A DNA stretch of 64,000 nucleotides from Anoplopoma fimbria (GCF_027596085.1 NC_072469.1:14043232-14107231), one strand, 5' to 3'. Counted from the first letter of the stretch, positions 11,661 to 23,859 are shown. Program-made: numbers and translations. Notes: generated from the letters alone by a model not told the origin.

Positions 11661-12639
11661 GAGTTTCCTTCCCATGTAAATCTCTGGCTTGAAATAATGA
11701 ACGTGTTTTGTAGACGCTTACATGTTCACACAGTGTTGTTAACTCCAAATTTAACAGTGGCTGTAATACGGCAACACACATATGACAAACTGATTTACGC
11801 CATTTTTTCCTCGTTTCAGCTTTCATGCTTGGTCTCGTGTAAACCCATAAAGTTGCTTTTACACAAAATATATGTGAGCCAAATTATGGAAACAACAACA
11901 GCCAAAGATATATAATACAACGAGAAGGCTTACTGCTGTTTAGTCATCAGTTCTTTAATATCAGCAGGAGGGAAATGAGGAGAGCGCAGTGAGGGGTCGA
12001 CTCCCCCCGCCCCCAACCGCGATGTGTGTGGCGGCACTAATGCCGAAGGAGGCGTCCACGTTCTGCAACATTCTGCAAAAGTGAGACGTGAGGGTTTTGC
12101 CAGAGCCTTTTCATGGTGAGAGTGTTCCAGTCCAATGAAAGTAATATGTTGTATGCGGTGGGGGGGAGGGGATATAAATCCACTGTTGTTTTGCCTCCTT
12201 CAGGGAAAATCCATTGTTTTCCTCTGGTGCCCGGCTGGATGGAGAAACAGACACACACACATCCATGCATGCAAACAGGGACACCCACATACAAACTTAT
12301 GCTACACACACAAGTTTGTACACGTCTTAAATACATACTGTACATGTCCAAAACACAAATATACACACTCAGAGCTAAAGTGCAGCCCAGCAGAAGAGTG
12401 TGGTGCAGTGATGAGAGGTTTGGCTGAGGCTTCACAGAGGCTCTGGTTAGATCTGGACCAGTCCTGAAGCACAAACCCTCCTCTAAATGTCCCAGCAGCC
12501 TTGTCATCAGACTCTCCAAGCGCTGCACTGTAATAAGTCCCTATGGCGTCCCCTCCCTTCCATCCAGTGCGCCGCCACCACTCCCAGGTCAATACGCACT
12601 GATGATGGTGGTGCTGGTGAAAAGCTGGAGTGTGCGGTT

Positions 12640-12640
<1 letters not shown>
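11661..12640. other. Non-coding stretch
   Basis: May contain the rest of a repeat-A-like element up to about 11850. The remainder holds short CA words (12251-12290) and no recognised gene. The 100-160-codon frames here overlap on both strands and run into the microsatellite. Confidence 0.5.

Positions 12641-12727
<87 letters not shown>
12641..12727. repeat. (GT)43 microsatellite
   Basis: Uninterrupted dinucleotide run of 87 bases. Overlapping open frames encode only Cys-Val or His-Thr repeats and are artefacts of the run. Confidence 0.97.
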
Positions 12728-12733
<6 letters not shown>

Positions 12734-15700
12734 TTGGGTCGAAGCCTCCACATCATCAGCCTTCCACACCCTATCCCAGACTCTGTTTCACTTCTCCACT
12801 CTTTTACTTTGAATGGAAAGCAGAGGAAGCAGCTGAATGAACAATGACTTTACACAGTAGTTGTTTTTTTTAAATAGCTCATAAATCGACAGGAGACATA
12901 AGAGTAATAACTTTTGCGTTGTTAGGGAATGTGAGTGTTTCCATTTCAATTGGACTAAAGGGGACTTGTGGATTGTTTCTTTCCCCCCAGTGTGCAGCCC
13001 ACTCATTTTTCATTGTTCCTTTGTAATAACTCAGCTTTAGAATCTGTAGTTCTTATTCAAACTTTATTCAAACGTGCCCCATAAATTCAACTCATTATTA
13101 CAATTCAACACTTCAACACTTCTCAAGTATGTACTGTAGTTGTGGTGTCAGGATAAAACCTGTTTAAGCATTTATGCATACATGTATATTAACTTAGACA
13201 ATGACATGTTATGATTAAATCGGATGCCATGCCTTTCATAAGACTAACAAAAGAATTGCAGCTCACAGTTTTGTATTATTATTGCACTAACCCTGTAAAT
13301 TATATAGTCTAATTGATGGGATGGTGTATTTTCATGTCGAACACACACACACATACAAAAGTTATAAAAAGTATAGTGTTTTTGACTGGAAGAATAAAAT
13401 GCAAATCAAAATAAACATTTAAAGTTATAATTCAGTGAAATTAAACTGCAATCTTTATACAGATTATGGGTGGCACTTGGTCTGCAACACTCATTCAATG
13501 TATTTACATTCTGTAATCACCCCTCTATATAGCAGTTTGCGCTGTTTTGTCCGCCATTCCTGTGCAGGATTCTCATTGCTTTCACATCGTGAGGGAGTTT
13601 ACAGGAAATGATTCATGCATATAATCCAGCGTTACTGTGTGCAATTTTATTATATTGTATTTGTTTCAAAAACATGCAGGAGGAGAGTCAGTTGCAAGAT
13701 ATGTATTAAAAAACATATCATTTTGAAAAGCAAGGGGGAGATGAACTCCCAGCAGAAATTCCCCCTTTGAACACACCCTCTAATTTCATGCCTGGCAGAG
13801 AAGAGATTTTGTATTTACTCATAAGCAAAGACAAGATGTGTTGGATGCCAAGTTAGAGCTCAGTGTTTCGTGAAATATTCTAAAGGAATTCATAACAAAG
13901 CAAAGCGTTAAGTGCCATGAAATCATTCTCCGCCATGACATCAGATGATGAGACCTGACCCTCTGCTTAAACCGTGGCTGACTGTGACCCTCTGACGAAA
14001 ACAAACCCGGTCACATTGGAGGATTATCTGCTCTTAAGATCCAGAGTTCCTGCCTAATTCCCAGTATTATAACAAATCTCTTATAACAAGGGTTACCGTT
14101 TTAAATGACATTTTGCAGTGAGCGGAGAAGGGGCCCCAGTATTGATGGTTTAGGAGGAAGGGTTTTCAACAATGTTACGCTTCCAATCATCAGTGATTTA
14201 ACAGATGCAAACATTTTGGATGAGGTTACCAATAAGCCCTAAATTGAGGGGAGATCCTGACAAGACTTAGTGATGCCCCCGTGTTTCACAAGCATGTAAA
14301 ATTGTCTGGTTAAGCGAAGCTTGACACGTCAAGCGCTGGCAGCCATTTTGGCCCGAGGAGGATGCCTCGTTTCCCTGAGCTCACCGATCCGCCCTGTGGC
14401 TTTTAATGCAACTGCCTGGTTTGCTCTGATAGAGCCCTGTCAGGGATGGTGGGTGACGGAGGTTAAAACCGCGGCATGTTTACCCGCTCTGGGGCCAAAT
14501 CCTCTCTTCCTCGGGATAAGACTGCAGCAGGGAAGCCTGCCAGGAGAACTGCGGCTCTTCCATACAGACTTCATTCCAGTCAGAACTGGAGACGAGACCT
14601 CCAATTATTTTTATTCTGGGTGATTTGGGTTTCTTGGGGTTAGAATAGAGGAGGGGGAGGAGTTGGCTGGATCAGCTAAATATAAATCCATGAAAGTATG
14701 CATTCTGTTTCGCTGCAGCAAGGAGGTCCTGCTTTATCTGTTTACTCTTCATTATCTTTCCTAATGTCTTCTGGTTGATTATTCTCTTATAGTCTTCGAT
14801 AGCAGCACTAAGGAATGCAAGAGTAAGGTAAATAGCATAAAGGTGTCTGCCTTTTTGGCCCCCAGACTCGGAAATAACTGCGGGGACTCTTCTTTATCCC
14901 CGAGAGGCTGAGGTGTCTTTTCTGGGGAGAGCGTTTTTCTGACTACAGTCCAGGAACAAACCAGGATGTCCCTGGGAGAGGCCAAAGCAGCCTCAAGGCG
15001 AAGGGGGATGGACAGAGGGAGGAACGTAGGGCTGAATGAGAGATGTGTTTACGGTTAGTTTTTCGGTCGAACCGTCAGTAAACAGGAAAAGGGCCCCTCT
15101 GTCATGCCAAGACGTTTGCTAAAGCCACGGCTCAGTCCCGTCCTGTAAGCCAAGAAGCAGAGGGAGACAACGTCTCAGGAAGGGAGGGATGGAATGAGCT
15201 TGGCGCTGCCAGCTGTTCACCATCACCACCACCAGAACTGCCTGTATTGTTGGTCCCCCCACCCGCTGTCACTCCTTGACCCGGGCTGGTTGCCAACGCC
15301 TAGTTTCCACCAAAGCAAAGACTCTCCAGCTGGCACTTAAAACCACAAGACACATTTGTTTTCCTCATTCATCCATGTATGAATGCAGTTAAGAAAACAT
15401 AAGTCGGCTTGAGGGTGCCAATGCTGACACATAAATGAATGAATTTTAAAAATCTGACCCGCTCACTGTAAAATGACTTCTCTCTAGACGTTATGCAAAC
15501 GACCTTGTGCTCATGAATCCTGACAGTCGACGCATGATGCAATGGCTAAAGTGGTGCCTTCATTTTTTCCATACATACTGGAAAGTGACAAGCTCGGGGG
15601 CCCGTTGGAGCAGAATATGGAGCTGGTTATTATATCAGTATGCTACAGCACTATAACGTGGTTTACATTCAAGTGTGTTCAGTATGGAATTGGAAGGGCA

Positions 15701-16275
15701 GAGTGGAAATGGCAATAAAATGTCCTCGATATCATGATTGTCAGTCTGGTTCAGCGTTGACGTTTTCAATTAAAGGAAAAACTCTGTAACACATAGTTAC
15801 ATAGTGTTAGACTCCCATTGTTTATGTGCATCCACCCTATTGTAGGCTACACTTGCACACTTCATGCATGTCATTGCACATCACCTATCAAAAAAAGTTT
15901 AAATGCAAGACGGATTGCATTCCAACAATTTAAACTAACTTAATTTGATAGGCCTTCTAGTTGAAGTATTGAAAATGCATCCATCTCTCCAAGACACATA
16001 CTTTAATGCTATACTGTAACTGCTTCAGTATGTGGTCTTGCCCCTTTGATGTTCACTGTCACATTAAAGCAAGAGAAAAAAAGAGCAACTTCATCACTTG
16101 TGATCTCTGAATTTGCAATTGATCCCTTATCAGTGCAACCAAGATCTGTCAACTTTATCAGCAGTCAAAAACATCGATATTGGGTTAATCTGCACAACTC
16201 CACATTTTGTTTAAAAATACATGTGTTCTACATTCACAATGAACTCCTAGATTCTTGTGTACTCAAAACTTTTTT
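12728..16275. other. Unique non-coding stretch with candidate conserved elements
   Basis: No gene recognised. Sequence around 13495-13640, 14270-14630 and 15460-15620 is complex, balanced and free of repeat signatures, the look of conserved non-coding DNA. This is a judgement of texture, not of alignment. A 100-codon frame at 14321-14623 lacks any motif I know. Confidence 0.4.
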
Positions 16276-16410
16276 GTGTATTCACGCTACGTAACTTACG
16301 GAACAGCACTACGTAATTTTGCGTTGGTTTCACTCGGGTCACAAACAGCGGCCGCCTGGGTGAAAGTCCAAAGAAAGTTTGAACCAACCATCCATCCAAT
16401 CCTTTGTCAC
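16276..16410. repeat. Possible fish dispersed repeat fragment
   Basis: GCGTTGGTTTCACTCGGGTC, followed by ACAAACAGCGG and TGGGTGAAAGTCC, matches a repeat pattern I recall from fish genomes. Only one copy is in the window, so the call rests on recognition. Confidence 0.3.
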
Positions 16411-16575
16411 AGTTATATTTGCCATCTTATAACAATGTGGATGGGTTTACATTGGAGTGAGTCTCTACAGACGCTTAAATTTACGTGCAAGTAATACGCC
16501 TGTGCGTTTGGGTGTGTTTGTTGCGTGCAGAGATGCACTTGTCTGAAACTAGCAGCTATCCTTATCAGTTTTTTT

Positions 16576-16597
16576 GGGTGGGTGGGTGGGGGGGGGG
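16576..16597 (+). other. Strong G-quadruplex motif
   Basis: Four G-tracts separated by single T residues: GGGTGGGTGGGT followed by ten G. Loops of one nucleotide give the most stable class of parallel quadruplex. No gene or promoter is seen beside it. Confidence 0.8.
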
Positions 16598-18639
16598 TTA
16601 TAGATAAAGGCCCTCTGCAGGGAGGTGTTACTGATCTTCTACAGACCGATGGTAGCAGCCAGTATCCTGCCTCCACTCGTCTTCCCTCCACTTCAAGCTT
16701 CCCTTTCCTGCCCGGCACTCCAGACTCTTTCTGCTTCTCTATCTCTTTCACTTTCCACATCTATCTCCCTCCTCTCTTTTTCTACTCTCAACCCTATCTA
16801 GCACTCTGTTCTTTATCTTCGCCTCTCAGACTCCGACTTTGTGCCCCACACATCGTGCTTACCGGAATCCACTGTGGTCTAACTCCGGCCTCAACCATGC
16901 GACCCTGGCAGCAAGATTTATGCATACGCCTAAAGTGTTGTTTTGCTATTGTTGTTGTTTATGACAAGTTTGTGGAACTTCCTTTCTTCCCTTGCTGCTC
17001 TACAACTCAACTTTTACTGCCATCTCCAAATTAGCACTTAAGCCCCAGACATGACAGATGTGTTATTAGAAGTGGGAACAATACCAAAGGAAGGGTTTGC
17101 ATGGATATGTCATTTGAAGAAAAATATTTCTTGGTGGGGAGACCATATCCTGGAAGTCCATTTTGGGCGCAGAGCTCAGTGCCTACTGAAGCAGCTGCTT
17201 GTGGCTTCTGAACCAAAAGAATGATGAAATTTGAGCAGGAGAGAGAATCCTCGGGAAGCATCGCCTCATCCCGGCAGAACAGGCGCTACGAGGCCTGACG
17301 TCTGCAACAATGCCAAGAGGAGATGATAGGCCGCAGTAAAACCAGTCCGAAGCGTCTAATTTAGGAGCCCTGGATGGATCACAAAATACTGAGGGGGAAA
17401 AGAGAATAGCTCCCTGTCCCGACATGTAAACCGTCTGGGGGAGATGGAGCCAGTTAAAACAAACATGAAAATAATTGACGTTGCCTCGCTGTTGGACAGC
17501 TATGATTGGTGTTTTGCGCTGCGACTGTGAAAGTGTTTGAGTGGCACTGCGGCGGGGCTGTCATATCTCCATGTCAGCAATGACGCTATAGTGTCTGCTG
17601 AGTCGGTGTTATCAGGAGGTCTCAAGCCTCTCCATGTGCTAAAAACCTTTAACCCGCCAAGCCAATTAGCTGAGCCCCTGTTTGAGGAATGGGGAGGATG
17701 TTGCTCGGCCTGTGTGATGCTTTCCACTTCCTGTTAGCGCGCCCTTGCTTTTCCTTCATTTCGCATCGCTCAGGGACATCTGGGGAACACATTCAAAGTA
17801 GCCCTGCTGCCACCGAGTAAACCGCACGGTAAGTAGTAACACACACCAGAGGCAGAAGGAGAAGCTTGGTGCTCTTCTTGTACTCCTATGCAAGCATTGC
17901 GCTCCCTGTGGTGTTCAAGGCTATTATCCCAGGGACTGCTGAACTGTGGTCCCCGGCTGCCAGAGAGGTCAGAGAGGAGAGCGATAGGAAGGGAGATGAG
18001 GCAGAAAAGTGGCAGTCCAGGTCAAACCAGGAGGACCAGAGGCCCCAGGGATGAAGAGGGGAGAGCTCTTAACAAGACTGCCGGAAGGGGTTGAAGGCAG
18101 GGTTCCTAACAAGACTGGCTGCAGGGACAGGTCAGCTCCCAAAGGACATGAGTGCATATACTTAAAACAATGGTTCAACTGGTTCTTGTTAGACTAGTGC
18201 AGCCTCAGCTCAAACCCGACACAGTAATAGAAATCAGAAACATGCACACTTAGTAGAGTGCCTATTAATTTAGAAGATGCAGCAGAATCAATTCCGGCTC
18301 AGGGCTTCCACTGTAACCAATGGAAAATTTTTACAAGACCTCAAGGAATTTGTGTTCTTGTAGAATTAACTCAAATTCACCCAGCCAAAGTATTTGCAAG
18401 ATCTTCAAGCCCCTGCGATTTCTGGAGAGCTGGGAAGAATGTTGCCAAATTCACCAGTCACTGCTGTTTTCCACATTAAGATAATTTCATTCAGAGCTCT
18501 CTTGTAAATTGGTTTCGGAAGACTTTGTTTCCCTGAGCTGTCTTCTTTAAACAGCCCATGCCCCCAAGATATTATACAAGTAGCCCAAAACTGAAGATTT
18601 TTTTGTCTTGTACCTGACACTAACCATTTGATTCATGAA
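16598..18639. other. Non-coding stretch
   Basis: Pyrimidine-rich from 16670 to 16840. The 169-codon frame at 16525-17034 reads through this pyrimidine bias (Ser/Pro/Phe-rich) and shows no domain. Balanced sequence at 17500-17730 could be conserved non-coding DNA. Nothing else is supportable. Confidence 0.45.
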
Positions 18640-18926
18640 GGCGGCTGTGGCGTAGTGGAGAGCAAGGTAGTTCTCCAATCAGAGGGTCGGTGGTTCGATA
18701 CCTGGCTTCGGCAGTCGATGTGTCCTTGGGCAAGACAAGTTGCTCCCGAAGGCTTGCCATCGGTGTGGACTGGATGTTGCATGAATGTTAGTTAGAGTCT
18801 GATGGTGGCACCTTGCATGGTAGCCTGTCATCAGTGTGTGAATGGGTGAATGATATGTAACATACTACTGATTGTAAGTCGCTTTGGATAAAAGCGTCTG
18901 CTAAATGACTGTAATGTAATGTAATG
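18640..18926 (+). mobile_element. tRNA-derived SINE with L2/UnaL2-type 3' tail (V-SINE-like)
   Basis: The head carries the internal RNA polymerase III promoter: an A box TGGCGTAGTGG at 18648-18658 and a B box GGTTCGATACC at 18692-18702, spaced as in a tRNA gene. A fish SINE body follows (TGTCCTTGGGCAAGAC, then GTGTGAATGGGTGAATG). The tail contains a perfect hairpin CGCTTT-GGATA-AAAGCG at 18880-18896 and ends in three TGTAA units (18910-18924). The GGATA loop is known as the recognition hairpin of the eel LINE UnaL2, so this SINE was probably mobilised by an L2-clade partner. A likely 7-bp target-site duplication, ATGAAGG, lies at 18635-18641 and 18924-18930. The SINE has no coding capacity. 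Confidence 0.88.
18880..18896 (+). promoter_or_regulatory. L2-type 3' hairpin with GGATA loop
   Basis: A six-base-pair stem CGCTTT/AAAGCG closes a GGATA pentaloop. In the UnaL2 system this hairpin is needed for retrotransposition by the LINE reverse transcriptase. Here it marks the LINE-derived tail of the SINE. Confidence 0.8.
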
Positions 18927-20148
18927 AAGGATGTTGGCAGTTAGAATGCATGGTAAGAAGCACAAACCTACTTATACCGTAGACTCTGAAGTGACTTCCT
19001 GGCTAACTGTTCATGCTAATGGACACCAACTAAAATGCAGGAAAACACTGACTTGCTAAGATGCTTGAACTCATTTTTACCTTCACTGGAACACAAGGCT
19101 GGATTTCTAACTAGGAAAACTGACAACTGCCTCTTATGGGAATTCAATAAAGTTGACGTTGTCATCGTGATGCCAACCATTGGTTTGTGGACTACGAATT
19201 TGAAGCCTCAAGTCCCAAAAAAAAAGGCCAATATGTAATGCTCAAACCCTAGTACAAAAAACACACATTGTATCAGATGCAGAAATGTTAGAATTTTTTT
19301 TTTCTTTCTTACAAATCCTCAGCTATGGGCATGACATCAATACCAGGGTCATACAATAACGTCAGCTCAGCCTTTTAGTATCCAGCTGATAGCACCATGT
19401 GCAGATAGCTGGAAATAGAAATGGGAGGCACATTCCTTCCTTGTGTTTTTAATAAGATAATTGAGGGTCTAATTGCAGCTTGGTGCCGGAGAGCACTGGC
19501 CTGTTTCTGTATTTACTCTTAGTGTATCTAATCAGCCTCAGCGAGCCTGGCCTATCTGAAGGCTGTTGCTGAACAACGGGCTGGTTAACCATTGGCTCCA
19601 TGAACCACATTGAGACAGATTAGATTTATACACACACTCCCTGTATCGCTGCCAAGACATACTTGGCTTCAGTATCACGCTTGTCGTCTAAGTCTACTTC
19701 CTGGGTCACAGTCTGGATGTGACAAAAAGTCTCTCCCCACAGGGCTCTGGCACAAACTCAACATCATTTTCTCCAGAGCATTATTTATTAATGAGAACCA
19801 GCACCAGGAGTGATTCATGTTTTTTCAAGTGGAAGTAGGATCATTCAGGAGCTGAAGTGGATTGCGTGTGGATGTTAACAGGCTGCTGTAAATGTCATCA
19901 GAGTTAATGTTGTTATGTAAAGTGGAATGTGGGTCAATGGGATGATGGTCTTTGTGCCGCCTCTCCAGTCACTTCCAGGCCACTCAAGCATAGCGGGCTC
20001 CATTAGATCACTGACTTCTGGTCTAGAGCTCAGGCTTATGGGTCACAGCACTAGGCAGTGTGTGTATGTGTGTGTGTGTGTGTTTTCTGTGTGAGAGAGA
20101 GATTCACACCTTTGGATCAAGTATAGTGGGTAGGTTTAAGGTTTGGAT
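18927..20148. other. Non-coding stretch with a fragment of repeat A
   Basis: The interval 19150-19216 matches the beginning of repeat A (TTGGTTTGTGGACT, TTTGAAGCCTC) and is a short, diverged plus-strand piece. A (GT)n run with interruptions lies at 20059-20083. The rest is unique and shows no gene. Confidence 0.5.
19150..19216 (+). repeat. Short fragment of dispersed repeat A
   Basis: TTGGTTTGTGGACTACGAAT and TTTGAAGCCTCAAGT parallel 20189-20223 in the full copy. Only the leading edge is kept. Confidence 0.55.
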
Positions 20149-20695
20149 CATAGACTGTTTATAACAAGTGGACTGTGACGTCTCCCTTTGGTTTGTGGAC
20201 TGCCGCTTTGAAGCCTCGAGTTCAGTTTTTGGCCTACGCTATCTTGGTTTTTTAAACCAGAAGTGATACGAGAGGGTGGAGCTAAGTCCAAACAGTGAAT
20301 AAGACATTTGTAGGTGACCAAATTGTTACAATTAACTTCCATGAACTGAAAACACACTGTGAAAGGGTTAAAGTTGTTTAACAAAAACAGGGACAACTCC
20401 AAACCGGCAACGACAGCAACCTATCAATCACAAGGTAGCCACGCCCTAAAGCAATCACTAAATAGACATCATCAAACTTGAAACTAGCGGTTGAGTCTCT
20501 AAACTCATGTTTACTATCTTTTCTGAGGGAATAAATCAATTTAGAAATAGGGTCATTTTCTCATAGACTTCTATACAATCAGACTTCTTTTTGCAACCAG
20601 AGGAGCCGCCCCCTGATGGCCAGTAGAAAGAATGCAAGTTTAAGGCACTTCCTCATTGGCTTCACTTTTCAGACCCGGAGGTTGCTGCCTGGTTT
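20149..20695 (+). repeat. Dispersed repeat A, long plus-strand copy
   Basis: Starts CATAGACTGTTTATAACAAG and ends near GGAGGTTGCTGCCTGG. Its right half is the inverted counterpart of 11262-11660; its start recurs at 19150-19216. No open frame of note, so it is likely non-autonomous. I cannot assign a class, because the termini do not show obvious long inverted repeats. Confidence 0.7.
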
Positions 20696-21009
20696 GGAAT
20701 TAGACCTAGGGTTACTGGTTAAAAGGGAATACTTACGACTAAGGTTTTCCACATAAATAAAGATAATATACATCGCATTCCTCGGTTTATTTTATTCATG
20801 GCCAAACATAGACAGGTTGTTGTCTAATCTTGATTTTCCCATCGCAGCTAAAATGGAAACCAAAAGAGGAAACTAAAATTGGGCAATGGAATGAGAAAGA
20901 CAGAGAAAGCTCAACCTGTTTACTGTCTTTATTTCCCTTAATTTCTCTTGGAGCTTTTGCTTTCTCATACATCCCAGCTCAGGATGCAGATGTAAATGTG
21001 CTTCAGTGC
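20696..21009. other. Spacer before the LINE remnant
   Basis: An open frame begins at 20830 and continues into the LINE remnant. Its first 60 codons show no certain match and may be decayed upstream ORF2 sequence. Confidence 0.35.
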
Positions 21010-21300
21010 TTTTCCATTTGGAATGACGTGCCCGAGGAGATGAGGCTTCCAGAATCAGTAACCTCTTTGAAATCACTTCTTGAAACCCGTTTTTATAGAG
21101 TTGTTTTCAGTTGATTTATTTTATTGGTTTTCTTCTTTTATTTGTATTTTATTGACAAGTTTTACTGCTTTTGTGTGTGTGTTTTTTCTTCTGCCGTTCT
21201 TATATTTTACCATTGTTTGTCTTCTTTCTACACTGTCATTCAATCATTTGCCTTTATTTTTTAAATTTGACCTTAATATACCCAATTGAAGCCTTTGGTC
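21010..21300 (+). mobile_element. LINE ORF2 C-terminal remnant with 3' UTR (L2/Rex1-like)
   Basis: Positions 21010-21114 encode F-S-I-W-N-D-V-P-E-E-M-R, then S-V-T-S-L-K-S-L-L-E-T and a short hydrophobic end before TGA at 21112-21114. Fish CR1/L2/Rex1 LINE proteins finish with WN-x-LP-x-x-(I/M)R...S-x-x-SFK-x-x-LKT-x-(L/F)(F/Y), and the spacing fits. A T-rich tract behind the stop is consistent with the element's 3' UTR. The endonuclease and reverse transcriptase domains are absent, so this is a 5'-truncated, inactive copy. Confidence 0.6.
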
Positions 21301-22359
21301 CATTTGGCACACCTTCATCTAGACATGTAATTTTTTTCTGGGCCCACTCTGTAGAGTCTACTCTGTAGAGCAGCCAGTCTATGTTTATATATGAAAAGTA
21401 GAAAATCTTCTTCATTCATTTTTAAAAACATAAAAATAGTACCTTAATCACATCTGACGTTTTCACTGAAAAGCAGCATTTTGTGGCATTGTCTTTCTTT
21501 TTAAAAAAACAGTGAAAAAAAAAAGTCAACAACAACTCTATTTTCTGTTTTTCATTACAGGTTTTCAAAAGACAAAGAAGTTGGAAGTTTGTCCTGAGAA
21601 TGTCATTTATCTTCTGGAAAGCATCAATATACACACCATATCTCACAATAATATGCCAAGTGCTAGTATAAGTAGCATTAGTCGTGAAACCCTGCTCTGC
21701 ATCACAGTGTTGAACGGACCATGCTTTACAAGACATCTGGAGATATCTCCAGGAATTCAATGAGAAGCACAGACTGAAGATAACAGTGGAAGATTGTGGC
21801 CGTCAAGAGTACACTTTATGTGCGTGTGTATGTGTAAAAGTATATAGCATGTATGAAGTTCCTGTCCATGTGCCCTTACACACATAATACACACAGACGT
21901 TCCATTCCCCCCCCCCCTCCATCTTCCAGCAGTTTCCTTTCAGGAGTGTTGTGATGGGAGAGGAGATAACTTGTTGCTCTCAGGATGAGAACAAAGATGA
22001 CTACTGGCCATCCGGACAGGCCCCGACACGTTCTAACTGTGAGCCTGGGCCCCAGACAATGCACTTACTAACAAAGCTTATTTTTAAATACTCACTTATT
22101 CTAGTCTAAGTGAAATATTTAATAGACGGGATAGACTTTCCACCGCTTTAGCATCGCACTCAAGCTACACAGTTAGATGCAGCGGAAACAGGGATATCGT
22201 CCTCCTTTTATTCCACGCCTGCTTGTTCCGTGCCACAACCTGGCACCTACATTACCCACAATGCATCTTGACCGCTGACAGTTTGGTCAGGTGATTCGCC
22301 TGTGTCATGCTAGTTGCGGCAAATGTAGCCTGCAGCCTCCAGCAAAGATGAGGAGTGGA
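21301..22359. other. Non-coding stretch
   Basis: No recognised gene. C11 at 21907-21917 and A/T-rich sections. The 112-codon minus-strand frame at 21422-21760 has no motif I know. Confidence 0.5.
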
Positions 22360-22532
22360 CCCCATAGGTTTCTTCCTTTTTTCTCCCTGTTAAAGGTTTT
22401 TTTTCATGGGAATTTTTCCTGTGCGGATGCGAGGGTTCCGGGACAGAGGATGTCGCATGTGTACAGATTGTAAAGCCCTCTGAGGCAAAATTGTGATTTT
22501 GGGCTGTACAAAATAAATTGAATTGAATTGAC
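22360..22532 (+). mobile_element. 3' terminus of a fish LINE (L2/CR1-like)
   Basis: GGTTTCTTCC, CTCCCTGTTAAAGG, TTTTTCCTGTG, GAGGATGTCGCATGTGTACA and AAGCCCTCTGAGGCAAA form the familiar end of an abundant fish LINE family. The sequence can fold: TTGTA-AA-GCCC at 22468-22478 pairs with GGGC-TG-TACAA at 22501-22512, giving a terminal hairpin of the L2 type. AATAAA and a short (TTGAA)n tail follow (22512-22530). Only the untranslated end is present, a typical severe 5' truncation. Confidence 0.75.
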
Positions 22533-22835
22533 CATAGAGCGCTTCTTCCTAACTCCACACCTCCCGATTGTTTTCAATCTCAAATTTGTACTCTTCGGCC
22601 CCAACAGACGCCGACTGAAGTGATATAACTTAAGGACATTAATCAGACTTCCCGCAGAGCTCTCCCTAGAGACATGATTGTCTTTAAGCTACCTTTTTTG
22701 AGTTTTAATCAGTGGAGTTCCCCTAAAAGTTTTTGAACCCAGTGCACACCCAATTCTTAATCTGCACTTGTGAATTCAATTGGTTTTAATTAAAGGTTTA
22801 ATGACTTGTGACGTGGTAGCTTCTTTGTCTGGACT

Positions 22836-22839
<4 letters not shown>
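22533..22839. other. Non-coding spacer
   Basis: Unique sequence between the LINE end and a TG microsatellite. Nothing recognised. Confidence 0.5.

Positions 22840-22919
<80 letters not shown>
22840..22919. repeat. (TG)40 microsatellite
   Basis: Uninterrupted run of 80 bases. The Cys-Val and His-Thr open frames over it are artefacts. Confidence 0.97.
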
Positions 22920-22920
<1 letters not shown>

Positions 22921-23859
22921 CAAGAGGCGCTGGGTGACTGGATTGGAGGCAGCAGTTGGTGCAGATTCTTCTTTTCCCTGGAGCAGAATGCGGCTGTTTG
23001 ACGAGAAGGTGAATTGGGGGGAGAGGGGAGGGGGGCAGAAAGCAGGGACCCCTGGAGAAACAGTGGCTCCCTCTGTGAACAGACAAGACTCCCAGTGCCC
23101 ACCACCCTCCGACGCCCCCGTTCCACTCTCTGTAACTCTACCCCAGAGATAACCATCGCACCCTGGGCCTTCAACGTACCCCGCCTGCCTCTCCTAACCC
23201 CCCCAACCCTATTGCTCCAGGGTCACCAAGGAGGGGGCGACACTTTCACATCAATGCCGGGCCTGTCTGGAGGCCACGCATAGCTCCGCTGGAGCCGATA
23301 ACTGGCTCACACATTTACACCGTCTTTGTTCTGAAGCCGGCCTGCCTCGGCCGCGTCCGCTCCTATAAAAAGTCTGTTAACACAGCGCCTGTGTTTATAT
23401 GAGGAACTGGGAACTTTGCTCGCTCGGCGGAATGCAGCAGTTGTCAAAATCTGTGATTATGTGAGATGGTGGTTATATGACGGCACTGCTATTAAAATAG
23501 GAAGCATGTTATCGATGTGATAACAGTTGCAGTAATTGGGCTGATGTGGAGGGAAAGCTTCCTTTGAGTGTTTATCAGGCTCTCACCAGCGTTAGGACTC
23601 TGGATGTTTGCAGCAGTTGGGTATCCATATCTAAATATTTGTCCAACCGGGCACTCATCATATATCAGAGAGGAGCTCCCCACCCCCCAAAAAAAAATAG
23701 CCACATCGCCTAGAAACGTACTAGTTAGTGTGGTCCGGAGAGCACTTTGGAGCTGAGTGGCTGAACTGAGCGGGACTCTACCGCTCCTGCCGTTCATGTT
23801 AACACATAAACCCTCAAGTGAAACACACATCGGCTTCTGACAGTGAAACTCCTGACTCA

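Noticed and set aside
12302..12847. Open frames of 81-155 codons across the TG tract
   Set aside because: They consist mainly of Cys-Val or His-Thr repeats translated from the dinucleotide run. The same applies to the frames at 22776-23174, 34163-34372, 46165-46620, 49478-49839 and 63177-63518.
16525..17034. 169-codon Ser/Phe/Pro-rich frame
   Set aside because: Explained by the pyrimidine-rich stretch at 16670-16840. No signal peptide logic or domain.
18640..18715. SINE head as a functional tRNA gene
   Set aside because: It has A and B boxes but no proper cloverleaf with acceptor pairing, and it continues into a SINE body and L2-type tail.
23364..23371. TATAAAAA word as a promoter
   Set aside because: No transcript, initiator context or downstream gene supports it.
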